In this document: positions 20,073-31,221 of the stretch, one piece after another
Layout: the number at the start of each line of letters is the position of its first letter
How positions within the stretch are numbered: the stretch's first letter is position 1
Notes under the pieces: generated by a model
Databases searched by the model: none
Told to the model about the DNA's origin: nothing
What the model saw: the letters and a program-made list of their open reading frames with translations, nothing else
Source of the DNA: Colias croceus
Taxonomy: Eukaryota; Arthropoda; Insecta; Lepidoptera; Pieridae
Length of the DNA: 64,000 nt
Direction: 5' to 3'
Assembly: GCF_905220415.1 (NCBI RefSeq)
Contig: NC_059556.1
Location: 7,638,501-7,702,500, forward strand
Made by a program: the position numbers and the translations under genes

Positions 20073-20144
20073 TTATGCTATTTGATTGATTGCTTCGGCG
20101 AGTTGTGTTTTACTGAATACTTTACGCCGCTTTCGTGGCTCCAT
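20073..20144 (-). pseudogene. Pogo/psq-like N-terminal transposase fragment
   Basis: A 23-codon minus-strand frame reads MEPRKRRKVFSKTQLAEAI and a few more residues to a stop. A basic start followed by (S)xxQLxxAI is the beginning of the helix-turn-helix (psq/CENP-B type) of pogo transposases. The TTTTTTCAG just upstream resembles a splice acceptor. The rest of a transposase was not found, so this is a relic at best. The match is short and could be chance, though a TA target duplication agrees with it. Confidence 0.35.
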
Positions 20145-21890
20145 ATTTCTGAAAAAAAAAATATACCTAATTATATGTTTTATGTTAATTGAACCTAAAA
20201 AAAATATAATTTTTAATAGGCACCTATTATGTCATAAAAGTAATAAAAATATATTTGCACGCTCAATTACGAGCAGAATGTTTAAGGATCAATATTATCT
20301 GTTTATACAAAAATCTTTATTCTACATTCTGCAAATAAAGCAATTTGAATTTAAATTTGTAGATGAGAAACTAAACAATCTATATTCGATCGGTAATAGC
20401 TTCCTATAGTTGCTATTGCCGACCCACATGGGTCGGTATTAAAGTATGTAAGTATAAACCTAAATTGTATTACCGACCCATAAAAAATGGTTATTTTAAT
20501 TCATTTGACCATCAGACTATAAAATAGATTATAATTGATTGATGTCATACAAAATATGAACAAATGCATATTGTTTAAACAAAAAAAAAACAATGATTTA
20601 CTACTGTAACTATTCGATAGGGATCCTCGAAAATATCATAACTTTGTATAAATTGACAACGCTAAAAGACACAACACTAGACAAAAAAGTTTAGTCGCTA
20701 ATAGATTTTTATGAAGACTCATAGCTTAGATTTAAACTGGTCCATAAAACCACTTGTGTTAGTGTGATATAATAACATAAAAGAAAATAAAACAAAAAGT
20801 TACGTTGCTGCCATTGCCGACTTACGGGTCGTTGATACCTGCCACGACTTAAACTGGTGAAGCTAACACCGTCCCATTTTAATTTTAAGTTTTATCGTTT
20901 CAAATTACTTTTTATTAATAAAATGTTGTAAGAAATGAAAAGTTGACACTTAAATGCATTGCCATTTAGTAATATAAATTAAAGTATAGATGTCATTTGT
21001 TTGTAAATGTCTTAAAAAGATACTCACAGTACTTACCCGAAGGAACAACGGAACAGTACGACACGTCCTGCTTCCACGCTACCCCGCAGCAACTTACGCA
21101 TTTTAACTCTTTTTTGCTTAGTTACTCACTCTAACGTTAAAGTATACGATGCTCAAGTAATATATTCGTGTATAACTTTGCCTACCTATAGCTAGAATAG
21201 TTCTGGAAACGTATAAATTTCGAATTACTTTTATAGGTCGGTAATACCTTCAGATTTTCGATGGGTCGTTGATAGCTGCGTTTACCTTAATTAACGTGCT
21301 ATTGAAATTTTATTGTATAGTATCTGTTGTTTGTACAATAAGCTTGGTTATCTATTCTCTGAGTTCTATAATTCTTTCTAGTTTATTTGTTAACAGTTAT
21401 GTTATGTTTGTGTTTACAAAATATATGGTTAATATTGTTCTTTCCTTGTGGCACAAGCAGGAATATTTTTTTTATTATTCGTCTTCGATTGAAGTTTTTG
21501 ATAATATTGTGATCACCAAATCGACACGTATTTCAAATGTTCGTGTATCTGTATATTTACTTATTATTGCACTTGTTGTTAAATTATTATTTTTCTTTAT
21601 ATTCGGTACGCATTATCTTGAAAAGATTATGATAGTCGTCACGTTGGTATCAGGCATATCTGAATGTATATGTCATTTGCCAATTTCTATTATTTTTGAA
21701 ATGTTTTGGATGCGACTATCGTACCTGCAACAGGAACTCTACGAAATGTGTAACACTGAGATTATGTGTGTAGACCGAAAAATACTTCATTTGAAGAAGT
21801 TGCTCCGCAATTACAAAATGTTGTTGGATAACATTGAAAGTGTGATTAATATTATAAGGATTTTGGTGAGCTAAGAATACTTAAATTTTT

Positions 21891-22114
21891 GAAGTGAAAC
21901 TTCTTTATCGGGGTTGGAAAAAAAATGAAAAAAAAATTGAAAAAAAATGTAACATTTTTTCGTTTCGCGTGACATTTTTCCGTTACGCGTCATCTTTTTC
22001 TTGCGCCACGCGTGATTCGACCGACGAAAAGTAGCATGTAAATTATTTTTTGAAAAATAAGTTCATAAAGAAGTTTCACTTCTTACGTGTGTACACTAGT
22101 ACACGCACACATTT
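21891..22114 (-). mobile_element. MITE-A copy in intron 1 of locus C
   Basis: GAAGTGAAACTTCTTTATCG at 21891 and AAAGAAGTTTCACTTC ending at 22083 form inverted arms, followed by a palindromic GTGTACACTAGTACAC block. The reverse-orientation copy after gene E (31362-31576) has the same layout. Confidence 0.7.
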
Positions 22115-22317
22115 TTTTAATGTATGAATAATATGATTAAAAGAACACTTTTTTCAGATTCTTGTTGATGTGATATTTATCTTTATTAAATTTACTTTGG
22201 ACATTCATTTGACTGTAACTTATTTAATTAGTGAAGTAAGTCGCTTACATATCTAGTCGTTTACCTATTTACATTTATTTTACGATAAATTATGTAATTA
22301 TTTTATGCGTCTACATC

Positions 22318-22500
22318 CATACTAATATTATAAATGCGAAAGTAACTCTGTCTGTCTGTCTGTTACTCAATCACGCCTAAACTACTGAACCAATTTGCAT
22401 GAAATTTGGTATGGAGATATTTTGATACCCGAGAAAGGACATAGGCTACCTTTTATTGCGAAATATGTATCACGGGCGAAGCCGGGGCGGACCTCTAGTT
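22318..22500 (-). repeat. Dispersed repeat family R2, reverse, in intron 2 of C
   Basis: ATACTAATATTATAAATGCG to GGGGCGGACCTCTAGTTTTA with a CTGTCTGTCTGTCTG run. The short open frame crossing it is an artefact. Confidence 0.75.
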
Positions 22501-23007
22501 TTACATATATTGACTTATCATTATACAATAATTATTTTATTGCGCATTTTTTAAATATTTCAGGGTCTAGGGATGTTTTCGCTGGGCTTATTCTTAACCT
22601 CATTGACAGATGCAACTTTAATATTCATAGCAGCTACTTTCCTGGAGCTTTCTAAAAACGAATACGATAAAATCAAGTTAACTTTATCGGATGAGATTTT
22701 AAATTGTAATGGTAAGTATCGACCACAGTATCGACAGTAAAATTAATAGTGGCCAACCATAAAAACAATCTTAATATTGGAGTTGAATTCATATTGCCTC
22801 GAAATGTCAACTTGAATAGGCGGGCGCTAGATCTTATCGGATTTTATTGAAAACAAAATAATACCTAATTTTTATTTCAAACTTTGCATAAAATACAAAA
22901 ACAGATTCAGTCATATTGCAAGAGAAAGATAAACCGTGACATACATTATCCTTATAAAAATAAACATAAAAAGGAACCTAAGTCCTAACCTATCTAGTTA
23001 CAGAACA

Positions 23008-23172
23008 CTAGCTGCGCTTCGCGATTTCACCCGCGTGGCTCCGCTCCTGTTGGTTTTAGCGTGATGATATATAGCATTAGCCTGTAGCCTTCTTCGATGA
23101 ATGGAAAACACCGAAAGAATTTTTCAAATCGGACCAGTAGTTTCTGAGATTTACGCGATCAAACAAACAATG
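23008..23172 (-). repeat. Dispersed repeat family R1, reverse, in intron 3 of C
   Basis: CACTAGCTGCGCTTCGCG to GCGATCAAACAAACAATG. Confidence 0.7.
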
Positions 23173-23496
23173 TTCATATTGTTATTGATTTTTATTTTTA
23201 TATTGTTGGTGCGTATGGGCGACGCTGTACACTTACCATAAGGTGACGCGTCTGCTCTGTTGCCTAAATATATAAAAAAATAATTTTTCAATAAATTTTA
23301 GAGTAATTTTATATTTTTTTGTTTTTTTACAGATAAGCACTATCGTGACGTGATCTATTCCGTGTTGGAGTACATCGAAGTTCGTCCTCCGTGCTACACT
23401 ATCTGGAGGATCTTTCCCTTTAACATTAACCTCATTATTGGCTTTATTGACTGTACGCTTACATACGTCATTGCTATTTTGTCTTTTAAATACTAG

Positions 23497-24702
23497 ATTT
23501 CTAAAATATAGATTAAAGTTTGTTAGTTTTTTTCTATATACGATCTTAAATTGTAGTTCATAATGTATTATGGGAGAGATATTGTATAAGTATGAAATAA
23601 ATGTAGTGAGTGTAGTGATGTAACAGATATTAATTTTGATAGTCATAGATTGTTCCTGAATTAAATCTACGAACACTTTATTAATTTAATTCAAAATCAT
23701 TGAGCTTCTATTATATAATTCATTCATAATGTCATAATGTTAATCCAATTTAGATTATTAAGAAAATTATTTTTGTCAATCTTTTTTTGTCTAAACTTAC
23801 AATGTAAACTAACTTGTTGTGTTTGTTTTCATAACCGCTTTGTTTTTCTTTTCTTTAAAATAAATCTTGCATGTGGTGTTAGCCTTTAAGTAGCTGTTGC
23901 ATTTATATAAGTTATTTTGTGTTCTTGTTTCTGTATGTATGTGTTGATGTAAACAATTATTCTGTTGGCTGACCTTAATTAAATAAATAAATAAATGGAA
24001 GACTTTATTTAAAACATGAGACAAATTAATGATATACAATCACTGGCATTAAAATTTATAAAGATATTATTGAAATTACAATTCTCAATCTCAATGTGAG
24101 AAATCGAACCACTTAATAAAATTAACTACTCATAGTGAAATGTCACACACAACCTGAGCCTAACTTAAAAAAAAAGCAACTATCGCACGATACATAATTT
24201 GCAAAGAACATAATATTATGTTGGAATAGGCTGCAAATTATATTTTTATTCTCATTTGGGATATCATTTCGAGTACTATCAGGAGAAAATAAAAAATGCT
24301 CGATTAAAAACAAAATATGTATTCTTGTCGAACGACTGAGAACCCAAGCGGTGTATAAAACATATTTTTAAACACGACAAATAGAATCAACAAAGTTTTC
24401 ACATGGCCGCATATATTAGGTGGATAGAAAATTCATTACATCTATTCTTTCTACATCTATAATATAAAAATGAATCCCAAAATGTGTTGGTAAGCGCATA
24501 ACTTTAGAACAGCTAAACCGATTTCTCTAACTCTTTTTTTATTATATTCCTTGAAGTACGAGGATGGTTCTTATGTAGAGAAAACGTGACTATGTACCAC
24601 GGGCGAAGCCGGGGTGGACCGCTAGTAGTTAATAAAATTGTCATTAATATAGAAAGAATCATTATATTAATAACCACAATACCTACATGAATGTAAGCAA
24701 GT
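23497..24702. other. Intergenic C-D: AT-rich with one R5 repeat
   Basis: Apart from a short A/T-rich tail (TTAAATAAATAAATAAATGG near 23978) and the R5 reverse copy at 24460-24626 I see nothing coding here. The minus-strand open frames are A/T-rich and unsupported. Confidence 0.6.
24460..24626 (-). repeat. Dispersed repeat family R5, reverse copy
   Basis: ATCTATAATATAAAAATGAA to GGGGTGGACCGCTAGTAG, the reverse of the copy in intron 3 of gene A. Confidence 0.7.
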
Positions 24703-24720
24703 ATTGATCATTGCCACGAT
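24703..24720 (+). promoter_or_regulatory. Conserved GR upstream motif, gene D
   Basis: ATTGATCATTGCCACGAT, 83 bp before the ATG, identical over 17 bases to the motif before gene G and followed in both by an AGAGGTGCCGG / AGAAGTTCCGG stretch. Confidence 0.6.
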
Positions 24721-24785
24721 AGAGGTGCCGGGCCGGTGGTAGTGCCAGTCAATTCATTCAAGTGTTCAAAAAATCCTTCTGAAAC

Positions 24786-27749
24786 ATGAATTACAAAATA
24801 TTCAATCGGGATATTTCCACAAAATCTATTCTTCTATTTCGTTTAATCTTTGCACAGTATTATGAGGTTTCGCCAATAAATATTCTCAATGTTTTGTTGA
24901 AATGTTACTGTATATTTCTTATTGGGTTTACATTAGGTTTGATACTCTATTTTGATGCTAATATAATTTTTTCAAGTATATTTTTTTCCATTTATGTTAC
25001 ACTGTTATTTATGAAATATATTATAAATGTTATCTTTTCATTGTGGCACAAGCAGAAATATTTTGTTGATTTCTTGAATTCGATTGAAGTTCTAGCTTAT
25101 ATTAGCAAATCAACACGCATTCCAAATGGTCGTATATCCATGTATATCATTACCATTGCACTATTTATTAAATTCTTAGTCGTCTTGATAGCCAGTTTAT
25201 TCTCGTTAATTGACAAGAGGACGGTCGCGGTGGTCGCCAGTACAGTATCAGAGATATCCGAGTACTTATCGCATTTACCGACTTCTATTATCTGTGAAAT
25301 GTTTTGGGCGCACATGTCGGTCCTGCAACGGGAACTTTACAAAATGTGCAAGACTGAAAGCATGGAGGCAGACCGAAAAATTCTTCATTTAAAGAAGTTC
25401 CTTCGAAATTACAAAATGTTGTTAGATAATTTGCAAAGTGTGATAAATACTATACGAATTCTGGTGAGCTAAAAGTATTTGAATTTTAAAATTGATGGTC
25501 AATATTGAAACTGAAACCATAATATTTTTCAGATGATATTCAATATAAGCTTCATCTTCATCAAAATTACTTTGGACATCAATCTGAGTATATCTCATTT
25601 TATAAGTAATGTGAGTTATTTAATACATTTGTGGTTGTTGTTATCTACCTAATGAAATTTATTTATTTTTATTTCCATGTGTTACTTTGATAAATAACTG
25701 ATAGTACAACATTTCTTTATTTGTTTCTCGATTCCATAATACTCGGGTACCTCCAGAAGGCAGGTTGGAAAAAAAAAAGAGGTACCCGGTCTTTTGGAAG
25801 ACTTTCGTGGATACACGGATCCAGCACGCAGAGGCCCTTTTTGAGAATTTTAATGTGTTGTGGGACACATTTCGTTATTATTATTAACCGTCTAATTTTA
25901 TTTTTATTTTTTTAGGACCAATGGATTTATGCTTTTATGTTATTATTAAACTCATTGATGGATTTTATTTTAATATTCGTAGCAGCTATTTTCATGGAGC
26001 TTTCTAAGAACGAATATGAAAAAATCAAGTTTACTTTATCAGAGGAGATTTTACATGGTAATGGTAAGTGACAATTCACGAGATATTAATTATTCATGAT
26101 ACCAATATATAACAAGTTTCTTAAATCAAGAATACTTTAAAATTATTGGTAGCTGCAAGATTAGGTGTGATTTCAATATATAAGGAAGATCCTCAACCAC
26201 GTGACTCCATCGATTGAGTGATGAGATAACTTATTGAAAGTTTTCTCAAATTTTAGATTATTTTATTTCAAAATCAGTCATATATACTTGCCTGCGAAAA
26301 ATCGCTCTTAAAGTACTGTAAAAAAAGCCATGACCGCTAATTTACGATAGGCAAGCAATTAAAGGCATATTTGTTTATAAAAAATAAGTCTCATCTGGTT
26401 ATCAGATCGGTGAAGTACGATCTCCCACGGGCTCTTAGACCAAGGCAGATTACGCCGTGAATTGAACTGGCTGGGAAATTTATATTTAATCGCAACAACC
26501 AGCCATGGTTATTTCAATCATAATATGAATTTTTATTAATATGAAAAGAGCTCAAAATACGGCCCCTGGATGCTGTAATGGAAATTATTGAGAAGTTGTG
26601 TATGGCGCCGAGAGATTGTATTATATTTATTAACTAGGTTTCCGCCCGCGGCTTCGCCCGCGCAGTCAAAGAAAAACCCGCATAGCTCCCGCTCCCGTGG
26701 GATTTCCGGGATTGCGTCATTTTCCCGGGATAAAAAGTAGCCTATGTCCTTTCTCGGGTATCAAAATATCTCCATACCAAATTTCATGACAATTGGTTCA
26801 GTAGTTAAGGCGTGATTGAGTAACAGACAGACAGACAGACAGACAGACAGAGTTACTTTCGCATTTATAATATTAGTATGGATTATATCTTCCTCGCGAT
26901 TGTAAACCGTTAAAATTGGTGTTCCATAACATTTGTTTACAGTTTATTTTAGTAGATTAAAATTTATCGAAAATCTCTATTCGAAATGAATGTAAAATAA
27001 TGAATTATTATTAACTAGATTTCCGCCCGCGGCTTCGCCCGCGTTTGCAAAGGAAAACCCGCATAGTTCCCGTTCCCGTGGGATTTCCGGGATAATAACT
27101 ATCCTTTGTGTTAATCCAAGTTACCCTCTATATGTGTGCTAAATTTCATTGTAATCGGTTCAGTAGTTTTTACGTGAAAGAGTAACAAACATCCATACAT
27201 CCATACATCCATACAAACTTTCGCATTTATAATATTAGTAGGATGCATAAAATGATGTTCTTTTTTCATTCTAGATAGGGAAGCGCTTGACCACAATCTT
27301 GCCTGATGGAAAGTTAAGATGTGGCCGAAGATGGTACGCGCTTCCCTAGTAGGTACCCGTTCACTCTACGCTTGAATGTTAATAGTTATCTAATAAATAA
27401 TAAAAAATAATAATAATAAAAACTTTATTGACATAAAGAAATAGGTACAGCTTATATATGAATCCATAGGATCCTGAATTAGTAAATACTGTGTCTCAGG
27501 AGCCAGTGGCTTCTCCCATTAATTTCTTAACAGTATACCTACGTTATACAAAAGAAAATCTAAAGATTGTTTTGCTTTTTTACAGGAAAGCAATGTCGCG
27601 ACATGGTCAATACAACGCTGGAGTACATCGAAGTTCGTCCTCCGAGCTACACTATATGGAGGATCTTTCCCTTTAACATTAACCTCATTATTAACTTTAT
27701 TAACTGTACTGTTACATACGTCACTGCTATTTTGTCATTCAAATATTAA
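24786..27749 (+). CDS. Gustatory receptor gene D (4 exons, intact)
   Basis: Exons 24786-25463, 25533-25610, 25916-26063 and 27586-27749 join to 355 residues, phases 0, 0, 1. Exon 1 opens MNYKIFNRDISTKSILLFRL, close to pseudogene F (MINSIFNRDISMKP), and has LWHKQKY and SHLPTSIICEMFWAHMSVL then QRELYKMCK. Exon 2 starts MIFNISFIFIK instead of the usual MLVDVIF. Exon 3 contains FMELSKNEYEKIKF. Exon 4 starts with GKQCRDM (others DxxYRD), then YIEVRPPSYTIWRIFPFNIN and TM7 TYVTAILSF. The exon 4 core is nearly identical in DNA to those of C, E, G and 4b. Intron 3 (1.5 kb) is inflated by two R2 copies and another repeat. A membrane receptor/channel of taste cells by family; ligand unknown. Confidence 0.88.
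26635..26885 (+). repeat. Dispersed repeat family R2 in intron 3 of gene D
   Basis: ACTAGGTTTCCGCCCGCGGC to the ATAATATTAGTATGGATTAT tail, with a (CAGA)n run of six or more units. Confidence 0.8.
27013..27245 (+). repeat. Second R2 copy in intron 3 of gene D
   Basis: ACTAGATTTCCGCCCGCGGC to TAATATTAGTAGGATG, with a (CATC)n-like CATCCATACATCC run in place of CAGA. Same orientation as the copy 380 bp upstream. Confidence 0.78.
27270..27370 (+). repeat. Interspersed repeat GGGAAGCGCTTGACCAC
   Basis: TAGGGAAGCGCTTGACCACA to CGCGCTTCCCTAGTAGG and the CCCGTTCACTCTACGCTTGA block. A reverse relative is at 60305-60402. Inverted GGGAAGCGC ends suggest a small transposon. Confidence 0.55.
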
Positions 27750-28007
27750 ATCTATACAATAAAGCAGGAATTTTTAAGTAGTATTTTGAATGTTTGGAAG
27801 TATATTATTTCTCGAGACTTGAGAGGAACACAAAATATGAAAGTAGCATCAAAAACTGTACTTGATGAGAATTTTAAATTAAACACTCTTCCAGTGTGGT
27901 GGTCTCTGATGTTATTGTATTCAGATGAATATATTAATGAGAAATGGTTTTCTGTTGATTATGTTTTTATTGACCTAGTAGATATATTATAATGTCATAA
28001 AAAATAA

Positions 28008-28202
28008 TTTATACTAATATTATAAAGATGAAGAGTTTGTTTGTTTGTTTGAACGCGCTAATCTTAGGAACTACTGGTCCGAATCTTTCAGTGTTAGATA
28101 GCCCATTTATAGAGGAAGGCTACACGGATATAGGTATATCATCACGCTAAGACCAACAGGAGCGGAGCAATGCAGATAAAACCGGAGGGCACAGCTAGTA
28201 AA
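28008..28202 (+). repeat. Dispersed repeat family R1
   Basis: ATACTAATATTATAAAGATG through GAACGCGCTAATCTTAGG to GGAGGGCACAGCTAGTAAA. Confidence 0.75.
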
Positions 28203-28555
28203 ATATATTTTGTTTGATCTTTATTACATTCAAAATACCTCATTATCATTAATTTTACGTTTGCATTAATTTTACACCATAAAAAGGGAAAGAAAAAAGG
28301 GAAATCCATTGACGCAGAATCAGGAATCCATAGACTCGTAATCTCCTTAAAAATTGTCCAAACCAAAACTTTGCGTACGCATGTATTAGGCAGAGTTTTT
28401 CTTGTAACGATTCAATAGACTTTAAACATTACTGCATCGAAATAAGGTGCCAATTTCAATGAATGTTTCATATAACGCCGCTGCGACATTTTAGATGAAC
28501 GTAAGCGATTGTTATTTATTTATTTATTTTATTTATATTTACTACAATAATACAA

Positions 28556-28780
28556 TCCATACTAATATTATTAATTCGAAAGTAACTCTGTCTGTCTGTC
28601 TGTCTGTTACTCAATAACGCCTTAACAACTGAACCGATTTGCATGAAATTTGGTATAGAGATATTTTGATACCCGAGGAAGGACATAGGATAGGTTTTAT
28701 CCCGGAAATCCCACGAGAACGGGAACTATGCGGGTTTTTCTTTGACTGCGCAGGCGAAGCTGCGGGTGGAAAGCTTGTTC
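28556..28780 (-). repeat. Dispersed repeat family R2, reverse copy
   Basis: ATCCATACTAATATTATTAA, a CTGT run, and the AAGCTGCGGGTGGAAAGCTT end. Confidence 0.75.
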
Positions 28781-28990
28781 ATTATAAATTAAATTAAACT
28801 GGCACAAACATAAACTCTTTAGAGAAATATAAAGAATTACATAATCTCGTTAATCTAGATATTTATAGTATGTCAATGAAGCAACTTAATATAAATTTTA
28901 TAATATCGATAGTTGATAGCTAATGTAATTGCTACTTACATGGATTAGCCCAGAAGTATATAAAACAATACAATAGAAAAGTTTAACCAA

Positions 28991-29013
28991 CGATCATTAT
29001 TCATTGACACGAT
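28991..29013 (+). promoter_or_regulatory. Conserved GR upstream motif, gene E (diverged)
   Basis: CGATCATTATTCATTGACAC then GAT, about 55 bp upstream of the ATG, looks like the GATCATTGCCACGAT motif with a short internal duplication (ATTATTC) between GATCATT and TTGACACGAT. Confidence 0.4.
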
Positions 29014-29045
29014 ATACCTACTGGTAGTGTTCATTTTATACAAAT

Positions 29046-31221
29046 ATGAATAATCAAATTAGTTGTCGAGATAGTTTCATACATAAAATTCTTATATTTC
29101 GTTTAATCTTCGGGCATTATTATGAGTTTTCATCCAAAAATTGCATAAACGTCTTATTGAGATGCTTCTGTGTTGTATATCTTGTTTTGTTAATGGGGAT
29201 TATACGATACTTATCGTATAATGTTACTACAATACGTGAATACTCTTATCAAATATTAATGTTTACGAAACATATTACTAACATGTTCTTTTCTTTACGG
29301 CACAAACAGGAATACGTTGTAAATTTCTGTTCATCGATGGTGGTTCTAAATAATTTAACAAAATTAAAATTTGTACAAAACCCTCGTATATCTTTATACG
29401 TGACGATCATTTCTGTTTTTCTCCGTTTGATATTTATCTTTTTACTCAATATATATAATTTAGGATATAGTTCGATGCTCCCAGTAGCAATAGCAAATAC
29501 ATCTGAATGCTTAGAGCATTTATCGACATCTATTATTTGTGAAATGTTTTGGATGCGCATGTCGGTCCTGCAACGGGAACTTTACAAAATGTGCAACACT
29601 GAGAGCATGGGAGTAGAAGAAAAAATACTTAATTTAAAGAAATTTCTCCAAAAATACAAGATATTGTTAAATAGTTTTGATTGTGTGATAAAAATAACAA
29701 AGACAACGGTGAGCTTCATATACTTGCAAGTGATTAATGTGTGTAGGTACTTTGTTTATAATAGGAATGTCTTTTTTTCAGATGCTAGTCGACATCATTT
29801 TCCTTTTTTTCAAATTTTCCATGGACTGTAACTGGGGTATAGCTCATATTATAAGTTCCGTAAGTTATTAATATGGCCAATTACGATAAATTAGTTCATT
29901 TTTCAATATGAATGTGCGTATTTTTTTTATTTTTTTATGGATTTGTAAGATAGAATAATATGTACGGCGAAATGACGCGACGCCGCGCTATGACACCGGG
30001 CTACGACGTACAGTCAAATTCTAACTCAAAATTGATTTATTTATAGCATAATGTGTACATTCAGATGCATAAAGTATATATTTCACAATTAGAAAAGTTA
30101 AAGTAACCATTTTATCCAATGTGCGCAGAAATTATAAATCCCTGGTTAACCTAAACTAGGAAAACCTGTGCGTGGACAACCAGATAATATACCTCGAAAT
30201 AAAGTATCAGCGCTAGCAGTACGCAACATTGGCGTTCTGTTTAACTGTAGTTTAACGGTATGTTAACGCGTGGTACAAACAGCGCATCATAGCGCGGCGT
30301 CATTCATTTTAGCGCACTAAGTACGCGTTCTATCCAAAACCTTTATTTTAGGGTTTTGACAAACGTCCAATCGGCCTGTTAGTGGTATCGGTGATAAACG
30401 GGATTATAACCTTCATGTCAGCCGTATTCGCAGAGTTGTCTAAAGACGAATATGATAAAATGAAAGTTACTTTGTCTTTGGAGAATTTACGATATTATGA
30501 GGGTAAGTTGTAAGCATTATTTTCGATCAGACTCATTGGATTGTTTGGACACCAAAAACATTGCTCAGGCAACACACCATAAATCGTCTGCGATAGACGT
30601 AAAGGCCAATGATGATGATGAGATAGATACCTAATACTTTAAAACCTTTCTTTAATTATGCAGAAAAAAATGAAATCAAGTAGGTAAAGTAAAATTCAGT
30701 AGATAAGTACATAATTTTTTTTACTAATGAAACTATTTTGTAATAATAATAGGACATGAATGTTAAACATATAAATTATACTAGTTTTTCACCCGCAGCT
30801 TCGCCCGCGCAGTCAAAGAAAAACCCGCATAGTTCCCGTTCCCGTGGGATTTCCGGGATAAAACCTATCCTATTTCCCGGGGTAAAAAGTAGCCAATGTC
30901 CTTTCTCGGGTATCAAAATATATCTATATACAAATTTCATGCACATTGGTTTAGTAGTTAAAGCGTGATTGAAAAACAGACAGACAGACAGAGTTACTTT
31001 CGCAATTATAATATTAGTATGGATTACTTAAAATTTATATCAATTTTATCTTATTTACTACAGATATGCAGTATCGCGACGTGATCTATTCAACGCTGGA
31101 GTACATCGAAGTTCGTCCTCCGAGCTACACTATCTGGAGGATCTTTCCCTTTAACATTAACCTCATTATTGGCTTTATTAACTGTACTACTACTTATATT
31201 ATTGCTGATCTGTCGTTTTAG
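29046..31221 (+). CDS. Gustatory receptor gene E (4 exons, intact)
   Basis: Exons 29046-29708, 29782-29859, 30352-30502 and 31064-31221 join to 349 residues. Exon 1 shows LIFRLIFGHYYEFSS, RHKQEYVVNF (R in place of the usual W), EHLSTSIICEMFWMRMSVL (S for P in the HLP motif) and QRELYKMCN. Exon 2 is MLVDIIFLFFKF; exon 3 is one codon longer than in its relatives (151 bp) with FAELSKDEYDKMK. Exon 4 has YIEVRPPSYTIWRIFPFNIN and TM7 TYIIADLSF, ending at F, two residues short of most others. An acidic residue inside TM7 is unusual for this family. Intron 2 contains a palindromic element and intron 3 an R2 repeat. All splice sites are canonical, so it may be functional, though the substituted motifs suggest relaxed constraint or specialised function. 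Confidence 0.86.
29971..30310. mobile_element. MITE-like inverted repeat in intron 2 of gene E
   Basis: AATGACGCGACGCCGCGCTA at 29971 and its near complement TCATAGCGCGGCGTCATTC at about 30289-30305 form GC-rich inverted arms of roughly 22 bp in an AT-rich intron. The space between holds no coding sequence. Confidence 0.5.
30780..31024 (+). repeat. Dispersed repeat family R2 in intron 3 of gene E
   Basis: ACTAGTTTTTCACCCGCAGC to ATAATATTAGTATGGATTAC with a (CAGA)n run, ending 40 bp before the exon 4 acceptor. The open frame within it is repeat-derived. Confidence 0.8.

Larger units (their letters stand above)
19135..21289. mobile_element. TA-inserting DNA transposon inside exon 1 of locus C
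   Basis: The element spans 19137-21287 (2151 bp) between TA dinucleotides at 19135-19136 and 21288-21289. Its ends are inverted copies: GGGTAAACGCAGGTATTAAC on the left, and on the right the complement of GTTGATAGCTGCGTTTACCT, about 25 bp with a few mismatches. A TA duplication is typical of the Tc1/mariner-pogo group. Inside are 55-bp tandem repeats, an A/T homopolymer stretch, several ACCGACCC motifs, and a short minus-strand frame resembling the start of a pogo-type transposase. It cannot encode a full transposase and is probably non-autonomous. Host gene frame around the TA pair independently fixes the boundaries. Confidence 0.85.
19038..23496 (+). pseudogene. Gustatory receptor C, exon 1 split by a 2.15-kb insertion
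   Basis: Exon 1 begins at 19038 (MNFNTSNHDISIKFFLILRL) and runs in frame to 19136, where a TA-flanked DNA element intervenes; the reading frame resumes at 21290 (INVLLKFYC) and ends at 21865. Exons 2-4 are 22158-22235, 22564-22711 and 23333-23496, with normal splice sites, phases 0, 0, 1. Leaving out the element and one TA copy gives exon 1 of 675 bp, a multiple of three, and a predicted 354-residue receptor without other lesions. Reading into the element meets a stop two codons later. Conserved features: LWHKQEY, CHLPISIIFEMFWMRLSYL, LELSKNEYDKIK, YIEVRPPCYTIWRIFPFN, TM7 TYVIAILSF. So the insertion is recent relative to gene decay, and an uninterrupted allele may exist. Intron 1 carries a MITE-A copy, intron 2 an R2 and intron 3 an R1 repeat. 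Confidence 0.88.
27750..28990. other. Intergenic D-E: R1 and R2 copies
   Basis: R1 forward at 28008-28200 and R2 reverse at 28556-28778. The 68-residue frame at 27786 lacks any recognised domain and follows the gene D stop directly; I treat it as 3' UTR/flank. Confidence 0.6.

Noticed and set aside
20086..20409. 107-residue + strand frame inside the element in locus C
   Set aside because: It is A/T-rich, domainless and runs through the region whose minus strand resembles a transposase start.
19137..21287. The locus C insertion acting as a new intron
   Set aside because: A GT occurs near the left end, but no good acceptor lies at the right boundary and the frame-correct join needs removal of exactly one TA copy; splicing would not restore the frame from the visible sites.
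27786..27992. 68-residue frame after gene D
   Set aside because: It has no similarity to the receptors or other families and lies in the probable 3' UTR.
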